NCBI RefSeq assembly: GCF_963924675.1
Contig: NC_089230.1
Span: 3,039,001 to 3,103,000 of the forward strand
DNA length: 64,000 nucleotides
Reading direction: 5' to 3'
Source of the DNA: Phocoena phocoena
Lineage: Eukaryota > Chordata > Mammalia > Artiodactyla > Phocoenidae
In this document: positions 1 through 11,689 of the stretch, piece by piece
Position numbering within the stretch: the first letter of the stretch is position 1
Layout: each line of letters opens with the position of its first letter
Notes under the pieces: model-generated
Database searches by the model: none
The model's input: the letters and a program-made list of their open reading frames with translations, nothing else
What the model was told of the DNA's origin: nothing
Program-made: the position numbers and the translations under genes

Positions 1-195
1 TGCTGGGTGCTGGAATGGAAGGTTGAATTGGACAGTCTGACCCAGCGCTCATGGCATGTGCTCTAGAGCAAACTGACATGGTTCTCATAATGGTATGTGT
101 GGGCGGGGGTCATGGAATAACTTCACGTGGTGTGATATTTCATTAAGACATAAAGCATGAGAATATGACTAGTCACACAAATAGTTCAGTTGCAA
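1..195. other. unique sequence, nothing recognised
   Basis: I see no gene, repeat or regulatory element that I can name in this left-edge stretch. It leads directly into an old interspersed repeat. Confidence 0.4.
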
Positions 196-1060
196 GGATT
201 CCAGAGAGAGGAAACACAGCGCAAAGAGCCCTTGAGGAAAAATACAATTTGGCGTATTCCAGGAAGTGATGAAATTCCACATGAGTGAGTGAGAGGGACA
301 GCAAATCAAGAAGAGGGTGGAGAGATGGGTCAGGGCTTATCCAATAGGCAGGGTCTTAAAGGCCATGATAAACCATTTAGGAAAAAGAGATGGGCTGGTG
401 GGGGAGGGCAGCACGGTGAATGCAGAGGACATGTTAGGGGCGGGCAGCCCTCCCTGTGAAAGATGAGAGCCCAGGTTGTAGGGCCTGGAGAGGGATGAGA
501 GGTGGACCGGCATTCATTCTGGGAGTTGGTGTGCCTAGGTTTGCTGGGGATTGGGTGTGAACACGAAAAGAAAGGGACGGGGAACTGAGCTGTTTCTGTC
601 TGTTTCTGTCTTGAGTAACTGGATGAACCCCCTCTGTTTCTGTCTTGAGTAACTGGATGAACAAAGGCCCTACTGACTGAGTTGGGGGGACTGGGTGTTG
701 GGTGCATATTTTAGGGGAGAAATCCAAAGAGTTTCCTTTCAGACACCTGAGTTTGAGTTGCCTGTGATTCCTATTGGGTAATCAAGTTTGAAGCTTAGAA
801 GAAAATGTGGGCTAGACATGAACGTTTAGAGTCTCCAGCATGAAAATGGTAATTGAATTTCTGGGACAGATGAGAAAAAGGCTTAGAATCAGGCAACATT
901 TAGGGCTCAGGAAGGGGAGCAGAAGCCCGCCAAGGAGAGAGCGATGGAGCTGCTGTGCAGGTGGGGAGTCCCAGGGGAGAGCCAGAGGGGAGAGGTCAAG
1001 GGAGGAGGGGTTTCCAGCTGGTGTCAGCTGGGGAGATGCTCCTCCAGGTAAGATCAGGAC
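196..1060 (+). repeat. old mammalian interspersed repeat, copy 1 of 3
   Basis: The text around 'gcgcaaagagccc', 'cttaaaggccatgataaacc' and the later 'ttgagttgcctgtgattcc' follows, in order, a long non-coding repeat common in mammalian genomes (phrases such as 'ggccttgtaggccatgg' and 'ttgagatgcctattagac'). I know the sequence but not its family name. It is strongly diverged and interrupted. Two related copies lie at about 20.85 kb and 61.75 kb in the same orientation. Matching from about 1061 to 1330 is possible but too weak to call. Confidence 0.5.
601..662. repeat. 34-base tandem duplication
   Basis: The phrase 'tgtttctgtcttgagtaact', continuing through 'ggatgaac', occurs at 601-628 and again at 635-662. 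It is separated by a short C-rich spacer, giving a period of 34 bases. The copies are essentially identical, so the duplication is recent compared with the old repeat around it. Confidence 0.85.
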
Positions 1061-1450
1061 AAAAACATAACGAGATGGAAGGTGTGGTGAAGACTGAGAG
1101 AACCAGGTCGGGGCATGCTGGGGATGGAATCTAGACCCAAGGGAGACCAAGGGTACATGGCCCAGAATGTGCAGACAGAGTGTAGACAGAGTGTGTAGAC
1201 AAATCCATGGAAAGGTTGTCCATGAGGAAAACAGGAGTGGAGTGTCAAATGAAGCAACAGTTTTTAGAATGTGCTGTCCTGGAGAATGACTGTGTCCTGA
1301 TGGGAACCGTCCAGTGGAAACAGAGAAACTGCTAACGTGAGACATCCCTGGGATGTGCCTGTGCCGGGGCCCAGGCCACGGATGCGATGTGCTGGGTCCC
1401 TGTTGACAGCCAGCACGATAAGTCTCAAAGCCGTGCTGATCGGCCCCTGA
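1061..1450. other. unassigned sequence
   Basis: There is no coding signal. A small internal duplication of 'agacagagtgt' is visible near 1173-1199. The sequence may be the tail of the old repeat to its left, but I cannot show this. Confidence 0.35.
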
Positions 1451-1454
1451 TAAT

Positions 1455-1560
1455 CCCGCTTGCAGGTGAAGAGAACAAACTCGCAAAGAGATTAGTGGAT
1501 TTACCCCAAGTTATGCAGTAGCGGGACTCAGAACTGGTTTGCTCAGCCTGGCCTTGGTGT
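1455..1560 (-). repeat. possible MIR fragment
   Basis: The order 'aactcgcaaagagatta', 'ccccaagttatgcagtagcggga' and 'ctcagaactgg' loosely follows the reverse complement of the MIR SINE ('agaggttaagtaacttgccc', 'cacacagctagtaagtgg', 'gattcgaaccc'). The match is weak. Confidence 0.35.
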
Positions 1561-2158
1561 CTCCGCTCGTGGTTCCTGCAGTGACAAGTTCCCTTACGAA
1601 CAGTCAGCCACAGAGCTTCCCTTGAACCTTCTCAGATGAAAAACCTTCTCTGCCTGTACCTGGGCCCTGCTCTCCACGAGCCACAGGCAGACGCGCTGGG
1701 TGGGGACACTGCTGCCATCGTGCGAGGCCATCGGGAAGGGGGCAGACCAGGTAAGGAGGTCCCACCCAGACCTCACCTTGGTCACACTGTCCTCCAGACT
1801 GTGGAATGAAGGAGGTCTGCATATTCTGGGGGGGGGGGGATCCTGAGGGGAGCCAGAAGACCCTGAACGCGAACCTTTGGCAGACTGAAAGTAGTTTTCA
1901 TTATTTGAGATCAGAATGTGTGGAATATTCAACTGGAATAAATAAATAAATAATCAATGGAACCCATTTATTCAACTGGAATAGCTTCAAAATATGACCA
2001 AAGATCAAAGTGAATGCATTGAAAATTCCGCTTGTAATACTTTCCCAAGCCCACAGCTACTCTGATTTAATTCTAAGGTACTTAAAAGTAAATCCTTGAT
2101 TAGCCCTGTGTGTTTGTGATTTTGGGGTGGCCTTTGGAAAACAGATCTGGACTCAAGA
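1561..2158. other. unique sequence, nothing recognised
   Basis: I see no repeat or exon here. An 11-G run at about 1830 and a short 'aataaataaataaataa' stretch near 1938 are the only simple features. Confidence 0.4.
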
Positions 2159-2281
2159 TTCCTTCCTCCCTCCCTGCCCCCTTCCTCCCTCCGTCCCTCC
2201 CTCCGTCCATCCCTCCCTCTTTCCCTCCTTTCCTTTCCTCCATTCCCCCCTCCCTTCCTTCCTTCCCATCCCCGTTTCCCT
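2159..2281. repeat. pyrimidine-rich low-complexity tract
   Basis: About 120 bases are almost all C and T, built from irregular ccttccctccctccgt units. Two opposite open frames here (low-complexity Pro/Ser on + and Glu/Gly/Lys on -) are products of the repeat and not proteins. Confidence 0.9.
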
Positions 2282-4359
2282 GGGAAGCTAAAGAGCTTCT
2301 TGGGAAACTGGACCTTGGAAAGCTGACTCTATAATTTATCTTTTCCATCTCTACCCCTCTCTTGGCCCATCACATTTTTTCTGAGTCTGTGTTTGTCATG
2401 ATAAGACATTCAAATGAAAAAGGATGATTCCAGATCGTTGTCAAATAAAAATTGTCAAATTCACACTAAGTCTTATTCTGTGTTCCCTCTCAGTGTTTGG
2501 AGACGGTGAGGAGGGGTCCCCGAGGCTGGCACTCCTGTGGGTGACAGAGGAACAAAGCTCCAGGTGGGGGCTTTTGGCTGCCAAGTCCTGTCTATTGTAC
2601 GTCCATCTGGATCAAACCATTTACTAAAATTTCTGGATGTTACCTGAGATTTTCCAAAAGGCAGTTGACTTTGCTCATGTTATGAATTAAATTTCCAAAG
2701 TGGGAACGTGTGTCTCCTGCCATTGGCTCAGTTCTTTCAAACTCAAAGAACTAGAACTAGTCTGCCCACGTAAATTTTTTTTAATATTTATTTATTGCCC
2801 ATGTAATTTTTATAGCAGGGCTTTTATTTCACACACAACCACGCGGGCTGAAAACATGATTAAGATCAGTTTCAATTTAAAACTGAAGTAAGAAATGAAG
2901 GCCTCTCATCTCAGATGCGGGCTGGCCTGCGGTCTACGTGAGGTCACGACAGTCATTTTTCACTCACATTTAAGCTGGAAATTGTCTCACCTAAGTTGGC
3001 ATCTGTAGGACACATTTGCACTAAGCTATGAAAACACATTTTGGCGTTGTCAGCAAATGTTTCCACGTGGCTAGGTTTTCTGTGTTCAGAGTTTGAAGAA
3101 TAATTGGGCAGGAACCTTGGTGATCTGAACACGCTGAGTCTAACACGTACATTAACTATGACCAGCCTCTTCTGCCCTTCCTGGACACACGTGCACACTC
3201 ACACATGCACACACACGCACGCCCCTGGGGCAGTCCAGTTAGGCTTGTTTAACAGTTACTTCCACGTCCTGAGGAGCAATGCCCTGTATGTTTGGCCCTG
3301 GGGTAGAATAGACCTTTGGAATCCTGGCTCCCCGTCTTGGCGAGAAACTTCCAGATCCTTCCTGATTCTTCATGTGTTTAACTACAAACTGGGGATCGTA
3401 TCTCCTCCCCCTAGACTATTGTGAAGGCTGTTTGATAAGCCCTTCTTCCCTGCTGAACCTCCTCTGAGTTTTGGGGGTGCCCCACTGCAGGGATGGACTT
3501 GGCCAGGGTTCCTCAAATATCCACCTCCCCGGGTCTGAGGGGTGGCGCGGGCACATCCCAAAACTCTTCAGATCTCAACCCTGCTACGCGGTTAGGATTC
3601 ACTCCTCCAAGCCCAGTAAATTTGTCTTCGTTCGGACCGATAGGACGGCTAAAAGTCAATTAGGTGGCACCTCGGAGATAACACTCTGTGTTTCCTTTCC
3701 TCCTGGTCACACGGCTGGACCAGGGTCGCTGAGTTAAGGAGCCACGTGCCTGAGTTCTCCCCGATGGGTGGGGTGACGTCCACACTCCAGCCTGGTCCCC
3801 ACTCTGCCAGCCCCCCGCTCTTGCCCATCTGTCACCTGAAGGCAGAGGACCCAGGGACCCTGGGGTTCCAGGGGAGGGAGGAGCCGTGAGCCACCAGACG
3901 GAAGACCCTGGGCCCTGGAGGGACCACCTGCAGCCCCCAGTGCCTCGCCAACCAGGGCTGGATGTGACGCGGCAGTGACACGGGTCAGACTACCGGGGCC
4001 ATTATTTTCTGAATCAAAGGCGAGGATTTACAATCTCACTGAAACGTGTGCTAAAAGGAGCAATGAGGTAAAGCTTTGAAATTAGGACTCTTCTGTGAAA
4101 TGCGGGAATATGAATAACGTTCCTTTTCTCAGCCCTAACTAACTGAATGTCAGCCAGAGGCATGAACTGGATGGCACACTGAGAAACTTCCACGGCTCCT
4201 CCTTGCCGTCCCATCTTATCTCTAATAAAAGAATTTGCTGCGGTTTGACTCTTGAGAGTCATTTTGGCATTTGCTTATTTCACTTTAAAATGTATTCACT
4301 GTTCTTTCTTCCCATCTGGGAATGGCTGTTGCTGCCCCGTCACCCTGCTGTTCACCGGG
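2282..4359. other. unique sequence without recognised genes
   Basis: About 2 kb in which I recognise no exon, RNA or mobile element apart from a short CA-rich stretch. Open frames are short, overlap on both strands and show no family motifs. Confidence 0.4.
3185..3221. repeat. imperfect CA microsatellite
   Basis: An interrupted run of 'ac' units with gtgc and atgc interruptions. It is too imperfect to be highly variable. Confidence 0.8.
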
Positions 4360-4361
4360 CG

Positions 4362-4495
4362 GGCCCCAGATGAACAGAATCAGCATCTCCCGGGAGCCCG
4401 TGGGAAATTCAGAATCTCTGTTCTCACCCCAGATACGCCAGATCAGATCCTGCATTTTAACAAGATACTCAGGTGATTTGCATGCACATGAAATT
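4362..4495 (+). mobile_element. MER5-type hAT-Charlie fragment
   Basis: The order 'gaacagaatcagcatctccc', 'gaaattcagaatctctg', 'gcattttaacaagatactcag' and 'gtgatttgcatgcacatg' follows the MER5 non-autonomous DNA transposon family ('cagaatcacctgg', 'gcaaattctc', 'ttttaacaagccctccaggtgattctgatg'). It is diverged and I cannot see clear termini. Confidence 0.5.
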
Positions 4496-5810
4496 TAATG
4501 TTTTTTTTCTCTCTCTCACAACACTCCATAATGTGGTATCTGGTCACCCGTTTTGTGAACTAAGAAATTGAAGCACTTAGAAAATGTATTTCTTCCCAAG
4601 AACCTTATTCCTAGAATCAGAGTAGTTTTTTTTTTTTTAATTAAGAAAACACGGAAGCTGTTTTATTAGACTGTAAGGTCGACATAGATTTAAACCAACC
4701 CTCACCGTACATTCAAGTATGAGAGCGATGGACGGACACTATATGAGGCTGACATACAAGCCCAAGAGTTGTAGGCGCCAAAGGCCTTTGCTTTTTATTC
4801 CGAGCCTCACCATCGCCTCGCTGTCTTTTCTCTGACTCTCTGTAGCTCCGACCTACCTGGAGCCCAGAATAAGTTGATTTTGCTTCTTTCCATGAGAGCA
4901 CAGAACAGTCTGGAAACTGCAAAGCTGGCCACTGATGACCTGAAATGTGGCCACTGTCACAGCCCCTGCCTTGCACGCTCCCTGTCCAGTGGGTGCCGGT
5001 GCCCACACTTCGCAAGAGCTGGGCCCCAGTGCAGGTTACCCCTTCCCACCTATGCTGGGGACAGAAATGGCTTTTCTCTGCCTCAACTCTCCTGGAAAGA
5101 AAAGGTGATCAAGTGATTCAAACCATAGCATATGTCCACCTCTATGCTGGCCCTGAAAAGGGATTTGGAGGCTTGTAAAATGACCAGTCATGTGCCATGA
5201 CTGACTTGAGGGAAGTTGGGTTGTTTATTTTTCCAAGTGGAGGTTCTACCCACGTTTCTGGAAAAATCTAATAATTGTGTCTCTTAAAACATACGGCCTT
5301 TTGCTTCTACACAAAAGGGGTGAGTCAGCACTTTACCAACCGTCATAGCTATGGGCAACCTTTCAAAGCTTCGGAGAGGCAGTCGATTTTGTAATATTGA
5401 TTCCAAAACTCAGATTTTTTATTCCTAAGCTGTTTCAACAGTCAACAAAATTGGCCAGAGGAGGCTGCTAGCTGCAATATGCTTAAAGATATTTAAGGGT
5501 TTCATCTGTTAAGAAAATCAGATGCTGAAGAGAGAAAAAGGGAAAGATAGAAGATTGGCAAAGACATATCATTTGAGGTTCTTAATTTTACAAGAGCATG
5601 TAAGAGGAGACTTTGGGTAATAGAAGTTCCATAACAAACATGATATCATTTATATTTTTACCTCTTTCCAGAACTAACATTTATAATAATACTCCGTGTG
5701 TGTGTATATCCCCTAAAAATGCAGAAATTGATCTCTCATTTTAAAGTAATTCTGCAAGTTTTCCTGTCTAATCGGTAAGCAGTAAAGCCTGGATAGGTAC
5801 TTGTTGTTTT
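4496..5810. other. unique sequence, nothing recognised
   Basis: AT-rich, with T runs at about 4501 and 4627. No gene, RNA or interspersed element is recognised. Confidence 0.4.
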
Positions 5811-5828
5811 AAAAGTGTATGGTTTTGA

Positions 5829-6425
5829 TAATTCAAAAAGACACATGTATCCCAATGTTCATTGCAGCACTATTTACAATAGCCAGTTCATGGAAACAAC
5901 CTAAATGTCCAGCAACAGATGAATGCATAAAGAAGATGTGGCACGTATATACAATGGAATATTACTCAGTCATAAAAAGGAACGAAATTGGGTCATTTGT
6001 AGAGAGGTGGATGGACCTAGAGTCTGTCATACAGGGTGAAGTAAGTCAGAAAGAGAAAAACAAATATTGTGTATTAACATATACACGTGGAATCTAGAAA
6101 AATGTTATGGATGAACTTATTTTCAGGGCAGGAATAGAGACGTAGACATAGAGAACGGACATGTGGACTCAGCGATGGGGGGGGATGAATTGGGAGATTG
6201 GGATTGACATATACACACTATCATAAAACAGGTAGCTAGTGGGGAACCTGCTATATAGCGCAGGGAGCTCAGCTCAGTACTCTGTGATGACCTAGAGGGG
6301 TGGGATGTGGGGCGGGATGGGAGGGATGTCCAAGACGGAGGGGATATATGTATACATATAGCTGATTCACTTCATTGTACAGCAGGAACTAACACCACAT
6401 TGAAAGTAATTATACTCCAATAAAA
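5829..6425 (+). mobile_element. 5'-truncated LINE-1, 3' end
   Basis: The sequence encodes the ORF2 C-terminal tail typical of L1. It includes the phrase HVYTMEYYSVIKRNEIGSF within an open stretch at 5819-6097. A cetartiodactyl L1 3' UTR follows ('gctgattcacttcattgtac', 'actaacaccacattg', 'actccaataaaa'). It is flanked by an 18-base target-site duplication with two mismatches at 5811-5828 and 6426-6443. It ends in a short A tail and was inserted already truncated. No functional ORF remains. Confidence 0.9.
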
Positions 6426-7346
6426 AAAAGTATATGATTTTGAAAGATCTAACGCTCTCCCCAGTAGCTCAAAAAATATAAGGGCAGAATACTTTATATG
6501 CCTATTAACACTTAGATTTTTAAATGCTTGATATAGACAAAAACTACCCCTTACTTAAAAAAGAAGAAGTCAGATGGGTGTGTTACTCTATTGCTACTCA
6601 GCGTTTTAAATCTAATTTTCCGTTTCATTAAAGAGAATATGGTACAATTCAAAATAAAATTTTTTTATTGATGTTGAAATCTGAGGGTAAATTTTTAGTA
6701 GAAACAGCAACTCAAGCATTTTTGTATTGATGCAAACAGAAGGGATCTTTGCCATGTTAAAGCTACCAGAATTTAAAATCCTTAGATTAATCTTTATTAT
6801 TTTGGAGACTAACTTATTCACAATTAAAATGCAGTTGCCTGCAGGAGGTATAGCTCCTTGGTAAATAACTCCACACATAAGGAACTTGTCTGGTATATTT
6901 GTCAAGGCTTCACCTTTTAGTTGGTGCCTTAAAACCTGCACTGCCCATCACTCTAAATATGTTTGTAAAAGTTTCAGCCCACAGCAGGGCATGGGCGTTC
7001 ACTCATGGGCTGTTTAAAAACCAACAATCCACACCAAGAGCTCCACTCACGACAATGGGGTATGGTTTCCCAAGGGAATTACGTTCAAATATGACTTCTG
7101 TGTATTTCAGGACTCAAAATTAACTTTTCTCCTTTTCATGTCTTTATATATTTTTCCTTACTCTTTTCTTGGTGTGTTTTTCTATTTAAACATTTTGATC
7201 CTTTTAGGTAACAGGTGTCAGTCCCTGTGAAACCGGCCCTGCCATAATTTGGAGGGTTGTGTTTTAAATGTGTTGTTAGGATTCCAAATTATAAAACAGT
7301 AATAAAAAACACCCATTAAAAAAGTTTACACGCTCTTTTGAAAAAG

Positions 7347-7447
7347 TATAAAACCACATTGATGAGTAATATTAATTCATTTATGAATTTGATTATAAAA
7401 TTATAAAACCACATCGATGAGTAACATTAATTCATTTATGAATTTGA
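7347..7447. repeat. tandem duplication with 55-base period
   Basis: A 46-base block beginning 'tataaaaccacat' and ending 'ttatgaatttga' occurs at 7347-7392 and again at 7402-7447, with two T/C differences. A 9-base spacer separates the copies. I see no function. Confidence 0.9.
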
Positions 7448-7763
7448 AATATTTTGCATCTTACCACACGCCAGGAGCTGTTCTAGGGGGGATTGGCCTA
7501 AGGACAAATACCCAGTTTACCCTTAAATATGTCAAATACCCAGAAACGGTAAACACTATAAAACCATCAGATAGCAAAAGAGTCATTAAGAAGAGTCTAC
7601 TGTGCACGTAAGGACAGTTTGCAAACTAGGAGCTTTCAAACCCCAAACTGCTGGGATACTCAGAGGCATGACGGCACAGGGTGGCTTATAAAGAGAAAAG
7701 GTGGAAGTTGTTTACCCTTTACAGTGACTGGTTACTACAATGGGCAGGGGATTCGTTAAAAGT

Positions 7764-7829
7764 GATTATCTTATACCATTTTAAGAAGATAATCTAAGTT
7801 TCTTTTATGAGTATCAGAGATACTCATAA
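7764..7829. repeat. two adjacent short inverted repeats
   Basis: First hairpin: 'gattatctt' at 7764-7772 pairs with 'aagataatc' at 7786-7794. Second hairpin: 'ttatgagtatc' at 7805-7815 pairs perfectly with 'gatactcataa' at 7819-7829 across a 3-base loop. They could be the core of an old palindromic transposon or chance in AT-rich DNA. Confidence 0.6.
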
Positions 7830-8084
7830 GACATAACCTAAGTTCAGTTTTGCTTATGTTCATGAAACAAGTTAGATTTAGCTTTGCTTACCTGGCCTAC
7901 TTGGTTTTGTCTGCTTGGGAGGGTTTTAAGCCTGGGCTCCCTTTTATTTTATTTTAATGGGGTTAATGCTCTATTGGAGAGACGGGCTTGTGAGTAAAGT
8001 TGATGTCTGTGAACAGCGCTGTGCTGGGGGTGTGGACCTGGTCACGTCTGCTTCGAGCTGACTTGCTTCTTGGGGAGAGAAGAT

Positions 8085-8290
8085 GAAATAGCAAATGCAT
8101 GGGTGTTTCCCACACACTTTGTCTTTGCACTGTGCCAGGCACTTGAACTTTTACAGTCTGATTTTAGTTTGAACAATCTTGGGAGGTGGATACCATTTTC
8201 ATCGTTATTTACAGATATGGGCAACGATGGTACTGAAGGGACACAACATCATTTAACTAGTAGATGCTAAGCCAAGTGCCAAGTCCTGAC
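8085..8290 (-). repeat. MIR SINE
   Basis: The reverse complement of MIR is readable: 'gtgccaggcacttgaac', 'gggaggtggataccatttt', 'tttacagatatgggcaac' and 'catttaactagtagatgc'. It is an ancient tRNA-derived SINE shared by mammals and is heavily diverged. Confidence 0.8.
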
Positions 8291-8726
8291 CTGAATGCCA
8301 AAGTCAAAATTATTTTTTAAAAATGTTTAAGGCGTATTCATTTCTTTTTTCTTTTTGAGTATTCATTTCTATTATAGAAGCAAAGATGTTCATGAAAAGA
8401 TTCAGAAAAGCATAAGGAAGAAAAAAAATAATCTAAGTTTCCACCGAACTATTTTCTTGCGTAACTTTAATGTTTATATGTTTTATATACATAACTTTTA
8501 AATTCTGACAGCCACGTGGTCCACTTGCATTCAGAGAAGCACAGTCTAGCAATGAGTACAATAATTTGAAAGGAAATCCAGTCTTAAACAGTCTTCCTTG
8601 AAGCCCGTGAAGAGAGGCCATGGCAACACTGACCCCTCCCACAAGACCTCTTTCATTGTCAATTCTTGTTAAATGCTGTTGAGGTGCATGTGTGGGTTCC
8701 ATAAAGGCAAGTAAAATAGTCAAACT
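8291..8726. other. unique sequence, nothing recognised
   Basis: A/T-rich sequence without recognised gene or repeat. Short imperfect repeats of 'gtattcatttct' occur near 8334-8370. Confidence 0.4.
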
Positions 8727-8870
8727 TTATTGTGTGTGACCTTGGGGAGGTCTCAAACTTGTCTACTTATCAGTTTCCTCATCTGGAGGGGGTCTACTGA
8801 CGATTAACGAGATAATTTATGAATAATGCCTGACACAGGGTGGAGATTCAATGTATATTGTTCTATTCCT
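8727..8870 (+). repeat. MIR SINE fragment
   Basis: The order 'gtgtgaccttggggag', 'atcagtttcctcatctgg', 'cgattaacgagataattt' and 'aatgcctgacacagggtgg' follows MIR on the + strand ('tgtgaccttgggcaag', 'cagtttcctcatctgtaaa', 'cagtgcctggcacatagt'). Confidence 0.75.
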
Positions 8871-9170
8871 GGTTTCCTTTCACTCTTTCTTTCCAATAGT
8901 TTTTCATGCTGGATGATTGCACAGTACATGGATGAAAAATAGTGTAGGTCACAATCCCTCCACAACCCTCTAGTTAGGGAGAAAACATATATACAAGAGT
9001 TAAGAAGTAATACATAACTATCTATGATTACAAAAGAAGTATAATGACCATTTCTCCATTCATAGAAGGTCCTGACATGCTCATCCCTTTTGCAGTAATT
9101 CACTTAATCCCTGCTCTGATGGGGCAATTGCGAGCTCTAAGAATCCAAGAATCTTAATTAGAATTGAAGG
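8871..9170. other. unique sequence, nothing recognised
   Basis: No repeat, exon or RNA is recognised between the MIR and the LTR-like element. Confidence 0.4.
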
Positions 9171-9636
9171 TTGTACTGGGTTGAAAAGTGTCCTGAATTA
9201 TGAATGCCTAGAACCTCAGAATGTGAACTTATCTGAAATAGGGTCTTCACAGATGCAATTAGTCAAGCGAAGGTGAGGTCATGCTGAAATAAGATGAGCC
9301 CTAATCCAGTGATGTCCTTATATGAAGAGCTATATTCACACATAGATACACAGAGAGGGGAAGACCGCGTGAAGACACAGAAACACACAGGGACAACACG
9401 TGACAACGGATGTAGAGATTGGAGTTATGCCTTCACGGGCCATGGAACGCCCAGGATTGCTGGCACCCACTGGAAGAAGCTGGAAGGATCTTTCCTTAGA
9501 GCCTTCAGAGAGAGCAGGGTCACGCCGACATCTTGATTTTGGACTTGCAGCCTCCAGAACCATGAAAGAACAGGTAACTGTTGTTCTAAGTCACCTGGGT
9601 TGTGGCACTTTGTTGGGGTGGCCCTGGGAAACAGAT
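9171..9636 (+). mobile_element. MLT1-like solo LTR (ERVL-MaLR)
   Basis: The sequence follows, in order, the MLT1-class LTR: 'gaacctcagaatgtgaactt', 'gggtcttcacagatgcaatt', 'tgagccctaatccag', 'gtccttatatgaagagc', 'cttgattttggacttgcagc' and 'cctccagaacc', ending 'gtggcactttgttgggg'. A second copy at 44.4 kb carries the same blocks in the same order, and a reversed copy lies at 51.0 kb. No internal retroviral region is attached. The subfamily is not determined. Confidence 0.75.
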
Positions 9637-11524
9637 GCTGAGGGCCTCCAGCCGGTTCCCGCCTGTCTGCAGCTCCCTCACCCCGTCCTCCTCTTCGCCT
9701 CGTTGCCGAGCTTTTCTCCATCTGGACGGAGTTTCTCTTCCTACGCTCTCTTCCATCCACATCTCTAGCTCTTCTATGTATTTAGAGGCTCTTCACTAAA
9801 CCCACTAAATGCAAGGGCTTTAGAGCAACTATTTCAAAATCAAGTCTCTAATTTTGGGCAGATATGTGTCTTTTGTGAGGGTTGTTTTACACAGTTCTTT
9901 ACTGAAAGGACTTCCTGGCTCTGTAACCACAAACAACTGTGCTGTCCTTCAGCATGTCACTAGTGTCCAGGCAACAGCCTACACAGCCCTTTGATTTATT
10001 GAGTCAATCAGGAAATAACAAGGCTTAACAGTAGATGGTTGATTGCTTTTTTGGATTTGGGGAGGAGGTGGTCTTCATGGGTATTTGGATATATGTGCTT
10101 TACATTTTTCCCAGTGTGGAGCTCTTTTAGTAATCTAATGCCATTTGGCAAACAAGCCCAAAACTCAGCGGCTGAAACCAGTAACCGACGGTTTGCACAG
10201 GACCCTTCAGTGTGGACTGGGCTCAGCTCAGCTGTTCTTCTGCTCCTCCTACTTGGTATCATTCTTGTGGCTGCAGGACGACTCCACTCACAGAGCTGGT
10301 GCTTCTGCTGGAATGGTGGTTTCAGCTGGCAGCTGGCCCAGCCTCTTTCTCTCCGTGCGTGGTCTCTCCAGCAGGGTAGCCATCCTTCTTTCCACGGTGT
10401 CAGACTTCCGTTACATCTCAGTGAGCAACTGATAAGGGTCAGGAGCCCTCAGGCCACGTGGTTGTACCCCTGGCTACTCTGTATCCTTCGCAGTGCTTGT
10501 TTGCTCTTCTGGTCGTAAGACAAACTGCATAGGAGCCTGGAACCAAGTCTTCATTACAACCAGTTCTCGAACCCAGCCTAGACTTTGTGGGATGGTCTTA
10601 TTTAAGCTGAAATCGCCTTGGCCATTCTCTGTGTTGTAATCAACCCACAATTGCTTTCTGAGGAAAACTTTGAATCCATCTTTAGATACTGCTTCAGAAC
10701 TCCTCCCTATGAGGGGGAAATGGCCCCTGAATGGTCCAGGGGTGGCACCCATCCTGCATATTGACTAGAGGGTATGCAGTCCATCAATTTCCCCTGCCAG
10801 ACCTTCAGAGAGCTGTGGGCTTGGGTTGCATTATTTTGACCCCCAATAGAATGTCTTTTACCCAGTTATGCTTTGGTTGCTGTGCCTTAAGTCTACATTA
10901 GGGAGAGCTGTTTTCCTTTCAAGCTCTTCTTAATGTACAGAAGTTGTCAAGGATACTGTTCAGTACATCACAAAGAATCATGCCATGTCAGGGCTCGGTT
11001 AGGTTAACTTGTGTTTCTCTGCGACAACTAATTTTTAAAAATTTTGTTTGTGCTGTCAGTTAGGCGATTGATTGTATTTTCCTCTTTTCATTGGTTGATT
11101 GGAAGTATGGAGCCAAATTTTCAAGTGTTCAGCTACTTATGATCCTTTTTTGTATACTGACCCTGCTTCCACATTTACTTTGTTTTCTCTCCTATTGTCT
11201 CGTGTCCCCAAATTCCTATTATTTATTTCCAATTATATAGACATGGTTCTTTATCTTTTTATTCTCATGACTTCTGGTACAGTTTCTTGGGCATGGTAAG
11301 TACTTTACGATACATTTTCATTGCCTCTCTTCTGCCAGGCATACTCTCCTCTTACTTAGCTGCCTAGAAAATCTCGAATTACTTTCCACGTTTTAGTTCA
11401 ACAATGGTAGATAAGCTTTGTGTAGTTTTCACAACTCTTTCAGGAAGAGTTAGGTACTCGTTTTCCTATGTAACATGCATTTCATCCCTCACCTCCCAGC
11501 CCGAAGTTCTGACCAGAGTGTTAT
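9637..11524. other. mostly unassigned sequence
   Basis: About 10140-10440 has phrases ('aactcagcggctgaaacca', 'gggctcagctcagctg', 'cagctggcagctggcc') resembling a widespread old mammalian repeat, but the match is loose. A 159-residue + frame there has no family motif. No gene is recognised in the rest. Confidence 0.35.
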
Positions 11525-11537
11525 TGCATCACAAATA

Positions 11538-11670
11538 CATATATATATGTATATATATTATTTCTTGGGGTGGGGGCGCTCGGGATCTTAGTTCCCTGAC
11601 CAGGGATCGAACCCCGGGCCCTCAGCAATGAAAGCGTGGAGTCCTAACCACTGGACAGCCAGGGAAATCC
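11538..11670 (-). mobile_element. CHR-type tRNA-derived SINE (SINE 1)
   Basis: The reverse complement begins with the CHR head 'ggatttccctggctgtccag' and contains 'gttcgatccctggtcaggg', a tRNA B-box-like motif. An AT-rich tail (tatata) lies at the left end. A perfect 13-base target duplication, 'tgcatcacaaata', flanks it at 11525-11537 and 11671-11683. Confidence 0.9.
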
Positions 11671-11689
11671 TGCATCACAAATATTGTTG

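Larger units (their letters stand above)
6444..8084. other. unique AT-rich sequence
   Basis: No gene is recognised. It contains a 55-base-period tandem duplication and two adjacent hairpins, listed separately. Confidence 0.4.

Noticed and set aside
812..1486. 224-codon antisense frame
   Set aside because: Lies over the old interspersed repeat and unassigned sequence, with no motif and no splice or promoter context.
2159..2281. Glu/Gly/Lys-rich antisense peptide and Pro/Ser-rich sense peptide
   Set aside because: Translation of a pyrimidine-rich simple repeat.
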